Positions 7,336 through 13,616 of a stretch of DNA of 17,294 nt are shown here, one piece after another (positions within the stretch are counted from its first letter, which is position 1; every line of letters begins with the position of its first letter). The stretch is from NCBI GenBank assembly GCA_036387915.1, contig DASVSV010000106.1, forward strand, positions 1-17,294. Reading direction: 5' to 3'. The notes under the pieces are model-generated. The model was given only the letters and a program-made list of their open reading frames with translations, was not told where the DNA came from and ran no database searches. This stretch comes from QHVT01 sp036387915. Its GTDB lineage: Bacteria; Acidobacteriota; Thermoanaerobaculia; Gp7-AA8. Position numbers and translations under genes: made by a program.

Positions 7336-7863
7336 ATGCGTAGATTCGTCATTGCACTCACACTCACGCTCGCGGCGGCCATTCCGGCCGCGGCCCAGCG
7401 CATCCACATCGACTTCCCCGACCTCGAAGAGCGTGCCGACGAAGTCGTCGACGTCACCCTCGACGCGTCGATGATCCGGCTCGCGTCGAAGTTCCTCTCC
7501 GGCAACGACCCCGAGGAGCGCGAGATCCGGGAGATGGTCAACGGCCTGACCGGGATCTACGTGCGCAGCTACAGCTTCGCCAAAGAAAACGAGTATGACC
7601 GCAAGCTGGTCGACCGCATCAAGGCGCAGCTCGGCCCGTCGTGGAAGCCGCTCGTCACCGTGCGCAGCAAGAAGCGCGAGAACGTGAACATCATGGCCGA
7701 CATGCGCGGCGAGAGGGTCGTCGGCCTGGTGATCGTCGCCGCCGAGCCGCGCGAGCTGACGCTGGTGAACATCGTCGGCCACATCGACATCGACCGCCTC
7801 TCCCGCCTGGAAGGGGAGTTCGGCATCCCGCGTATCACCACGAAGGACGACGACGATGAATAA
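7336..7863 (+). CDS. DUF4252-family secreted protein
   Basis: The 175-residue product starts with a clear Sec signal peptide (MRRFVIALTLTLAAAIPAAA, cleavage near residue 20). The mature part matches the DUF4252 pattern as I recall it: VDVTLDASMIRLASKFL, REMVNGLTGIYVRSYSF, WKPLVTVRSKKRENVNIM, and ELTLVNIVGHIDIDRLSRLE ending FGIP. DUF4252 proteins have no assigned biochemical role but are commonly encoded beside ECF sigma/anti-sigma pairs, so they may be regulon output or part of sensing. The protein ends in an acidic tail (KDDDDE). It lies 27 nt after the candidate anti-sigma gene and overlaps the next gene by 8 nt. Confidence 0.85.
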   Translation: MRRFVIALTLTLAAAIPAAAQRIHIDFPDLEERADEVVDVTLDASMIRLASKFLSGNDPEEREIREMVNGLTGIYVRSYSFAKENEYDRKLVDRIKAQLGPSWKPLVTVRSKKRENVNIMADMRGERVVGLVIVAAEPRELTLVNIVGHIDIDRLSRLEGEFGIPRITTKDDDDE

Positions 7864-8332
7864 GCGGATCGCGGCCGCACTGCTCCTCACCATGATGGCC
7901 GTCCCGATGTACGCCGACTTTGCGGCGGTGGCGCGTGCGATCGACGGCCACCACGGCGTGAAGCGCATCTGGATCCCGTTCCTCGGCCTGGCCCGTTTCG
8001 CGGTGAAGATCGTCGCGCCGGAGGGCGTGCACGACTTCCAGCTGGCGACGTTCGAGGGGACCGACGGCGTCGACCCGCGCAAGCTCAAGGACGTGATGCG
8101 CTCGAAAGTCGGGCCGGGCTTCATGCCGCTGGTGCAGGTCTACTCGCGCCGCTCGAACGACTGGAGCTTCATCTACGCCCGGCCGTCGAAGGACGGCGAC
8201 CGCATCGAGCTGATGATCCTCGCGCACGATTCCAGCGACACGGTGCTGGTGCGCGTGGAGGTCGACTCGGACATGATCGCGCGGGAGCTGAAGGATCATC
8301 CCCGCAAGGTGTCACATCACGCGCGGCGCTGA
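7856..8332 (+). CDS. Secreted protein, divergent DUF4252-like companion
   Basis: The 158-residue product has a signal peptide (KRIAAALLLTMMAVPMYA, cleavage after A20). The mature part has the same order of elements as its neighbour: a strand region (ARFAVKIVAPEGVHDFQLAT), GPGFMPLVQVYSRRSNDWSF, then IELMILAHDSSDTVLVRVEV. In particular GFMPLVQVYSRRSND parallels WKPLVTVRSKKREN in the upstream protein, and both end with a hydrophobic strand pair. The two may be diverged paralogues. The ATG at 7856 overlaps the upstream stop, with AAGGA at 7843-7847, so translation is coupled. This is the last gene of the sigma operon. Function unknown. Confidence 0.75.
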   Translation: MNKRIAAALLLTMMAVPMYADFAAVARAIDGHHGVKRIWIPFLGLARFAVKIVAPEGVHDFQLATFEGTDGVDPRKLKDVMRSKVGPGFMPLVQVYSRRSNDWSFIYARPSKDGDRIELMILAHDSSDTVLVRVEVDSDMIARELKDHPRKVSHHARR

Positions 8333-8348
8333 GGTGTAGAATCCTCAG
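8329..8348 (+). promoter_or_regulatory. Start-proximal -10 box TAGAAT framed by a 6-bp inverted repeat
   Basis: TAGAAT (8337-8342; five of six matches to TATAAT) lies 15 nt before the ATG at 8358. It is flanked by CTGAGG (8329-8334) and CCTCAG (8343-8348), a perfect 6-bp inverted repeat. No Shine-Dalgarno precedes the ATG. The promoter call is reasonable; an operator role for the inverted repeat is speculative. Confidence 0.4.
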
Positions 8349-8357
8349 TCCGCGCAT

Positions 8358-9524
8358 ATGGCCCAGGAACGCGAAGAGTACGATCTCCTCAACCAATACC
8401 TGCAGGAGATTGCCCGCGTCCCGCGGCTCACCCCCGAGCGCGAACGCGAGCTCGGGAAGCGCATCCAGGAGAACGACAAGGAAGCGCTCGAAGAACTGGT
8501 GAAGGCGAACCTGCGCTTCGTGGTTTCTTACGCGAAGCGCTATCGCAACTCCCACGTCCTCTTCCTCGACCTGATCAACGAAGGCAACATCGGGCTCATT
8601 CACGCCGCGAAGAAGTTCGATCCCGAGAAGAACGTCAAGTTCATCACGTACGCGGTCTGGTGGATCCGCCAGGCCATCCTGCACGCGCTCTCCGAGCAGG
8701 CCGGCGCGTTCCGCCTCCCGCCCAAGCGCGCCAACCTGATGTACCGCCTCGAGAAAGCCATCGGCACGGCGATGACCGAGGGGAACCACATCCCCACGCC
8801 GGACGAGCTGGCCTTGAACCTCGGAGTCAGCGTCAAGGAAATCCAGACGCTCCTGCAGGCCAGCGCGGACAACTACTCGCTGAACGCCGAGCTGGATGAC
8901 GAGTCGCACACCGAGCTGGCGGACGTCGTCGAGCAGACCATGATGCCGTCGGCCGAGAACGAGATGCAGGTGCAGTCGCGCCGCGAAGAGCTGCTGGCGC
9001 ACATGTCCGAGCTCTCGCCGAAAGAGCGCCTCGTCCTGACGCTGCGCCACGGTGTGAGCGACAACATTCCGAAGAGCGTCGACGAGCTGGCGTCGTTCCT
9101 CAATCGCGAAGTGGAGAACGTGCGCGCGGTGCTCGAGAGCGCGAACCGCAAAGTCTGCGAGAAGCTCTCCATCACCCCGAGCGAGCTGGCCGTCCTGCTG
9201 CTCTACACGAACCCCAACGCCAAGGCCTCGTTCCGCTACTGGTACGAGCTCAAAGACCGCGGCGAAGGCACCAGCCCCGACCTCGCCCCCGACCGCGTCC
9301 CGTACCTGCAGTCAATCAAAGAGCACGCCCTCGTGCAGCAGGCCATCGACGAGCTGACGCTCGAAGAGAAGACCATCATCAAGCTCCGCTACGGCGTCCT
9401 GCAGGACGACGAGCTGACGCTGCGCGATATCGGCGAGATCCTCGGCTTATCACGTGAGCGAGTGCGTCAGATCGAGAGCCGCGCAGAGGCCAAGTGCCGC
9501 CGGAGCGTACGGCGCGAACGCTAG
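8358..9524 (+). CDS. Sigma-70 family sigma factor with apparent tandem region 4
   Basis: The 388-residue product has region 1.2 (YDLLNQYLQEIARVPRLTPE), a canonical region 2 (residues ~49-115: VKANLRFVVSYAKRYR, LFLDLINEGNIGLIHAAKKF, ITYAVWWIRQAILHAL) and region 3 (~120-198). It then has two region 4-like units. The first, ~207-270 (SELSPKERLVLTLRHGV, SVDELASFLNREVENVRAVL), keeps the spacing but has a degenerate recognition helix. The second, ~325-380 (DELTLEEKTIIKLRYGV, LTLRDIGEILGLSRERVRQI), is canonical. A ~55-residue linker (271-324) separates them. It lacks the long region 1.1 and non-conserved insert of housekeeping RpoD, so it resembles RpoH/RpoS-size group 2-3 factors, but at 388 residues it is longer than usual because of the extra module. 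It is monocistronic; the 3' end overlaps a convergent gene. Confidence 0.9.
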   Translation: MAQEREEYDLLNQYLQEIARVPRLTPERERELGKRIQENDKEALEELVKANLRFVVSYAKRYRNSHVLFLDLINEGNIGLIHAAKKFDPEKNVKFITYAVWWIRQAILHALSEQAGAFRLPPKRANLMYRLEKAIGTAMTEGNHIPTPDELALNLGVSVKEIQTLLQASADNYSLNAELDDESHTELADVVEQTMMPSAENEMQVQSRREELLAHMSELSPKERLVLTLRHGVSDNIPKSVDELASFLNREVENVRAVLESANRKVCEKLSITPSELAVLLLYTNPNAKASFRYWYELKDRGEGTSPDLAPDRVPYLQSIKEHALVQQAIDELTLEEKTIIKLRYGVLQDDELTLRDIGEILGLSRERVRQIESRAEAKCRRSVRRER

Positions 9525-9834
9525 GCGAGGGCACGGGCGTGATGTTGTTGCGCTTCAGGAACTCGACGATGTCCTGACGTTCCATGAACACGTAATGGCC
9601 TATCTCGATCCGGCCGTTCTCGATCATCTCGCGCGCCAGAGCCTCGAAGGTGGGACGATTCCGGATGAAGGCGACACGCATGTCCATGGGGTGGTCCGTG
9701 GCGTCGAAGAAATCTTTGAGTGCTTCAGGGGAGATCACGCACGTGATCTCGCGCCCCTCGACCGACGCGTAGAGAACGATCGTCGCAAAGTCGCCGGTGT
9801 AGTGCCAGTCTTTCTCGCCGAACTCGATCTTCAT
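9379..9834 (-). CDS. DUF1488-like small protein with C-terminal run-on
   Basis: The 151-residue frame has a conserved-looking first ~97 residues: VEGREITCVISPEALKDFF, MRVAFIRNRPTFEALAREMI, then YVFMERQDIVEFLKRNN. This resembles my memory of DUF1488 (about 85-90 residues: a strand ending in C-x-I-S-x-E-A-L, an F-x-x-N-R helix and a final strand), of unknown function. Residues from ~104 onward are antisense to the sigma factor's 3' end and look like Arg/Ser-rich run-on. A single-base frameshift would place a TAG at 9523-9521, inside the same CTAG that holds the sigma stop, so the natural gene may end there. The ATG at 9834 has a good AGGAAG site and follows the upstream - strand gene by 7 nt, so the two form an operon. 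Confidence 0.6.
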   Translation of the reverse strand: MKIEFGEKDWHYTGDFATIVLYASVEGREITCVISPEALKDFFDATDHPMDMRVAFIRNRPTFEALAREMIENGRIEIGHYVFMERQDIVEFLKRNNITPVPSPSVRAVRSGGTWPLRGSRSDALAHVISRGSRRYRAASARRPAGRRSGA

Positions 9835-9841
9835 CGCTTCC

Positions 9842-10621
9842 TCACTTTTCGAGCACCGCGGCCATCCGTTTGAGCTGACGCGCCCTCACATCGAGATATT
9901 CGGGGAGCCCGGCGAGCGTCACGACGTCGAGCTGATACCAGGATCTCGCATACGCGTGGCTTTGATATTCAAAGGTAAAGGCTGCCTTGTCAATTTCGGT
10001 GAGCAGCAACTCCTCGTTTCCGTCGAGCTCGGCGGTTACCACGAGTGCGTCAACCACGACCACAGGCTTGATGAAATGAAGATGGATGCCGGTGTCGGGT
10101 TTCAATGCGTTTCTCGCACGCTCGTGAACCGATTCCGCTGCTTTGCATGCCGTCACGAACGCGCCGTACCAGGCAGAGTTGTCGCCTGGTTTCTTGAATC
10201 CCTCGTGGATTCCCGAGGCTCTCCAGCCGTTCTGTGCGAGCAGCGAACCCTCTCGGAGCTCGGCCAGAATGCGTGGGGCGATCGGCACCGTCGTCGAGTG
10301 CAGAATGTCGTTCAACCCCTCCGCGTCTTCATCTCCCCGCGGGTGCTCATCCTTGAACACGATCCACGGCCTCTCCGACTTCTTCACCTGCCCGAGGAGC
10401 CGCGCCACCACTTCCACCGCCCCTTCCGCGCCGGCGAGCGTGACCCGTCGCACCGCTTCGAAGTCACACTCGCGCGAGGTCTGCTCGTCTTTGTCGAAGT
10501 AGGTGAAGCTGCCGTGGCACTCCCACCGGCGGGCGATGCAGGTGCGGATGGCCAGCATCTCCGAGTAGAAGCCGGAGTGCTTCAGATCGTGCGCGAGCTT
10601 CTGGCGCAGATCGTCGTTCAT
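9842..10621 (-). CDS. Uncharacterised protein with PD-(D/E)XK-nuclease-like N-terminus
   Basis: The 259-residue product starts with HSGFYSEMLAIRTCIARRWE, then TYFDKDEQTSRECDFEAVRR, then GQVKKSERPWIVFKDE. This order (helix with Glu21, Y-x-D-x-D, R-E-x-D53, then x-x-K-K-S-x-x-P-W) resembles restriction-endonuclease-fold proteins reading RE-x-D...ECKKS..PW. Here the expected E-x-K would be Q78-V-K80, so the catalytic acid may be replaced. The C-terminal half (HFIKPVVVVDALVVTAELDG, then ARSWYQLDVVTLAGLPEYLD) fits the same uncharacterised family as I remember it. No ribosome binding site precedes the ATG at 10621; a TAGAAT on this strand (10687-10682) could be its -10. The coding region looks less GC-rich than its neighbours, consistent with transfer. 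A nuclease or defence role is possible but unproven. Confidence 0.65.
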   Translation of the reverse strand: MNDDLRQKLAHDLKHSGFYSEMLAIRTCIARRWECHGSFTYFDKDEQTSRECDFEAVRRVTLAGAEGAVEVVARLLGQVKKSERPWIVFKDEHPRGDEDAEGLNDILHSTTVPIAPRILAELREGSLLAQNGWRASGIHEGFKKPGDNSAWYGAFVTACKAAESVHERARNALKPDTGIHLHFIKPVVVVDALVVTAELDGNEELLLTEIDKAAFTFEYQSHAYARSWYQLDVVTLAGLPEYLDVRARQLKRMAAVLEK

Positions 10622-10701
10622 GTTGTGAAGAAGGGAAGGACAGCGCGCAACGGACGTCGCGGCCGGAACAGTGGGAACAGGATTCTAGCGCAAACCCACG
10701 G

Positions 10702-10707
10702 TAGACT
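10702..10707 (+). promoter_or_regulatory. Candidate -10 box (TAGACT) for the ABC-thioredoxin operon
   Basis: TAGACT lies 8 nt before the ATG at 10716, with no Shine-Dalgarno in the gap, implying a leader of 0-2 nt. It lies in the 94-nt divergent region between the - strand island and this operon. A TAGAAT on the opposite strand is 15 nt away. Confidence 0.38.
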
Positions 10708-10715
10708 AGAACCCG

Positions 10716-10972
10716 ATGTCCGAACCGCAGACCACGCCCATGGGGAGGCTCGAAGCCTTCGACGTCGGGGCGAAGAAGCTGACCGTGCAGACCGAGTTCT
10801 TTTCCCGCCCGAATTGGCGCATCGAGACGAAGGTCTACCTTGGCGGCGCGCTGAAGAAGGTCTACACCGACGACGTCGCCGAAAGCGACGAGGCCGGGCT
10901 CCAGGCGCGCATCGACGGATTCCACCAGGCGAAGATCGACGAGATCGTCGAAGGGTTGCGCGCGCGCAAGGC

Positions 10973-10976
<4 letters not shown>
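10716..10976 (+). CDS. Conserved small protein of unknown function
   Basis: The 86-residue soluble product has no signal peptide, membrane segment or cysteine. Its central part looks like a short beta-sheet (KLTVQTEFFSRPNWRIETKV, YLGGALKKVYT) followed by two amphipathic helices (GLQARIDGFHQAKIDEIVEG). I do not recognise a named family, though the sequence has the look of a conserved protein. It is the first gene of a five-gene operon and its TGA overlaps the ATG of the ABC ATPase (ATGA at 10973-10976), so it is co-translated with the transporter. A regulatory or accessory role is only a positional guess. Confidence 0.7.
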
Positions 10977-11871
<895 letters not shown>

Positions 11872-11875
<4 letters not shown>

Positions 11876-12597
11876 ACCGGACCGTGATCGGGGAGACGTT
11901 GCGGCGGCATGTCACCAACGTCGCCTTCATCATCTATCTCTTCTTTCTGGCGATCGTCGCGTTCGGCGTGTCCGTGTTCGACCGCCCCGCCAGCGGATGG
12001 CCGACATTGATCACGCTTCTCGCGCTGATCGCCGGCGCCGGCGCCATCGGACCGGAGTTCTCCTCCGGCACGCTGCAGCTCATCCTGGTCAAGCCGGTGA
12101 ACCGCGCCGCGTACCTGCTCTCCCGCGTGACCGGCATCGTGCTCACCGTCTGGCTCGCGTCGCTCGTCCCCGCAATCTGTGAGCTGGCCGGCCGCGCGAT
12201 GTGGGGCGAGGGCGGTTTGCATGCGCGCCAGATCGGCATCGGACTCGTGAACAGCGCCGCCGACACGCTGCTCGCGGTCTCGCTGCTCGCGCTCCTCGGC
12301 AGCCTGACCCGCGCGTGGTTCAACATCGGCATCTACATGACCGCGCTGATCGGCCTTTCCATGAGTGCCGTGGTCATGGCGATGCTCCGGCAGTCGCCGA
12401 ACGCCGTCGGCCGCTTTCTCACGAAATACACGCACCTCGAGCGCGGGCTGGCAGTCATCGACAAGAACCTTTTCCCCGAGCTCCCGCCGCGGCTCGATAT
12501 CGACTGGACGCTGATGGTCCTCTCCAATGCCGCGGTCGCGCTCGTGCTGGCCTGTCTCGCGTTCCGTAACCGGGAGGTGCCCTATGGCGCGGACTGA
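11872..12597 (+). CDS. ABC-2 type transporter permease
   Basis: The 241-residue product has about six hydrophobic segments: FIIYLFFLAIVAFGVSVF, LITLLALIAGAGAIG, VTGIVLTVWLASLVPAI, the LLAVSLLALLG region, IGIYMTALIGLSMSAVVMAM, and a final LMVLSNAAVALVLACLAF. Between the second and third is FSSGTLQLILVKPVNRAAYL, the cytoplasmic coupling segment typical of ABC-2 permeases (usually E-x-x-x-G-T). It starts at GTG 11872 with GAGG six nt upstream, overlapping the ATPase stop (GTGA). The substrate is unknown. It overlaps the downstream thioredoxin gene by 14 nt. Confidence 0.88.
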
Positions 12598-13039
12598 TCA
12601 ACGCTCGCTCCCGGTCATCCTCTTCGTCATTGCCGCGGCACTCCTCGCCGCGCGATTCATCGCGCAGTACAGGACCGGCGACGGCGTGCAGTGGATGAGC
12701 GTCGAACAAGGACTGCAGCTCGCACAGACCTCGAACAAACCCATCCTCCTCGACTTCACCGCCGACTGGTGTGCGCCCTGTCATCAGCTCGACAAGGAGG
12801 TCTTCCAGGACGCCAAATTGGCGAAGACCATCAACGAGCGTTTCATCCCCATTCGCGTCGTCGACCGGCAGCAAGAGGAGGGGCGGAACTCCGACGACGT
12901 GGGGGCGCTGCAGCGGCAGTTCGGCGTCCGCGCATTTCCGACCGTCGTCATCGCCGACAAGAGCGGCAGCGAGCGCGCGCGGATGGAAGGATTCGGCGGG
13001 CGCGCCAAGTTCGAGCAGATGATGGAGAGCGTTCGCTGA
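12584..13039 (+). CDS. Membrane-anchored thioredoxin-like protein
   Basis: The 151-residue product has an N-terminal membrane anchor (residues 9-25, LPVILFVIAAALLAARF) and a thioredoxin fold outside the membrane. The active site is C63-A-P-C66 in DFTADWCAPCHQLDKEVF, with the cis-proline at P119 (RAFPTVV). The context ...KPILLDFTADWCAPC resembles the C-terminal domain of DsbD and thioredoxin_7 proteins, which pass electrons to or from extracytoplasmic thiols. It starts at ATG 12584 with GGGAGG at 12572-12577, inside the end of the permease gene; its TGA overlaps the next ATG by one base. The tight coupling suggests joint action with the transporter, for example redox handling of an exported protein, but this is inference. 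Confidence 0.9.
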   Translation: MARTDQRSLPVILFVIAAALLAARFIAQYRTGDGVQWMSVEQGLQLAQTSNKPILLDFTADWCAPCHQLDKEVFQDAKLAKTINERFIPIRVVDRQQEEGRNSDDVGALQRQFGVRAFPTVVIADKSGSERARMEGFGGRAKFEQMMESVR

Positions 13040-13419
13040 TGCGGCTGGAACATCTGACCGAGGAGGAAGAGGACTTCTGGCGCGGCGAGTTCGCGCAGGA
13101 GAACTGGATCTTCGGCGCGCTGACGCTCAGCGTCACGCTCCCCGAGTTCGCCGGCGGCACGCCCGCGCTGCGCGAGATGCATTTCGGCTACTACCTCCAG
13201 CCGCTGCACCTCAACGTGGACGACCGCGAAGACCTCCCGCGCAAGCTGGCCTACGTCCTCGCGCGCCGCAGGCCGCCGCTCGACTTTCTCGAGCTCTCCG
13301 GCGGCGGCCTGCGCATCCCGCACTGTTTCCCCACCGGCTTCACCCTCGGCTCCGTCCTCCGCATCACTCTGCAGGAACTGAAACGAATTCCGCTCCGTGA
13401 GCCTTTAACCCAGGCATGA
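13039..13419 (+). CDS. Hypothetical protein, last gene of the ABC-thioredoxin operon
   Basis: The 126-residue product is soluble, with an acidic N-terminus (LTEEEEDFWRGEFAQENW) and a centre rich in predicted strands (IFGALTLSVTLPEFAGG, MHFGYYLQPLHLNVDD). The C-terminal part is GLRIPHCFPTGFTLGSVLRI. I recognise no family. The ATG overlaps the thioredoxin TGA by one base (TGATG at 13037-13041), and codon use matches its neighbours, so the gene is credible. The stop codon lies inside the first unit of the heptamer array that starts at 13414. Confidence 0.65.
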   Translation: MRLEHLTEEEEDFWRGEFAQENWIFGALTLSVTLPEFAGGTPALREMHFGYYLQPLHLNVDDREDLPRKLAYVLARRRPPLDFLELSGGGLRIPHCFPTGFTLGSVLRITLQELKRIPLREPLTQA

Positions 13420-13589
13420 GGGATGAGGTATGAGTGCGCGCGCACGAATTCCGCGGACCCTATGGAGTGCGGCGGCCTTAGCCGCCGCTTTGGTACCAAA
13501 GCGGCGGCCAGGCTGCCGCACTCCATAACGCTCCGCGGAACGGGAAGCGCGCAGGCACGAACTCATCCCTCATGCCTCATACCTCATGC
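13414..13589. repeat. Composite inverted element: heptamer arrays enclosing nested palindromes
   Basis: Three tandem 7-mers of form G(C/G/T)ATGAG run at 13414-13434 (GCATGAG, GGATGAG, GTATGAG). Four complementary 7-mers run at 13562-13589 (CTCATCC, CTCATGC, CTCATAC, CTCATGC). Every right unit is the exact reverse complement of a left unit. Between the arms lie the palindrome GTGCGCGCGCAC (13434-13445), a 9-bp inverted pair TTCCGCGGA/TCCGCGGAA (13449-13457, 13532-13540) and a GC-rich core palindrome. The element fills most of the 197-nt gap before the ABC exporter operon. Confidence 0.88.
13461..13527. repeat. Core GC-rich double palindrome (REP-like)
   Basis: TATGGAGTGCGGCGGCC (13461-13477) pairs with GGCTGCCGCACTCCATA (13511-13527), one mismatch in 17. 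Inside lies a perfect 28-bp palindrome at 13481-13508, starting GCCGCCGCTTTGG and centred on GGTACC. Elements of the form GGAGTGCGGCGGC...GCCGCCGCTTTGG are familiar to me as dispersed intergenic palindromes in Acidobacteriota-type genomes; copies elsewhere cannot be counted here. Confidence 0.85.
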
Positions 13590-13601
13590 CTTGAACCCTC
13601 A

Positions 13602-13607
13602 TAGAAT
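13602..13607 (+). promoter_or_regulatory. Candidate -10 box (TAGAAT) for the ABC exporter operon
   Basis: TAGAAT (five of six matches) ends 9 nt before the ATG at 13617 and begins 12 nt after the heptamer array. No Shine-Dalgarno lies between. The predicted leader is about 2 nt. Confidence 0.45.
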
Positions 13608-13616
13608 GCGCGGGCA

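Noticed and set aside
9956..10972. Long N-terminal extension of the ABC ATPase frame
   Set aside because: The extension is antisense to the - strand nuclease-like gene and has no domain; the ATP-binding domain begins normally at the ATG at 10973.
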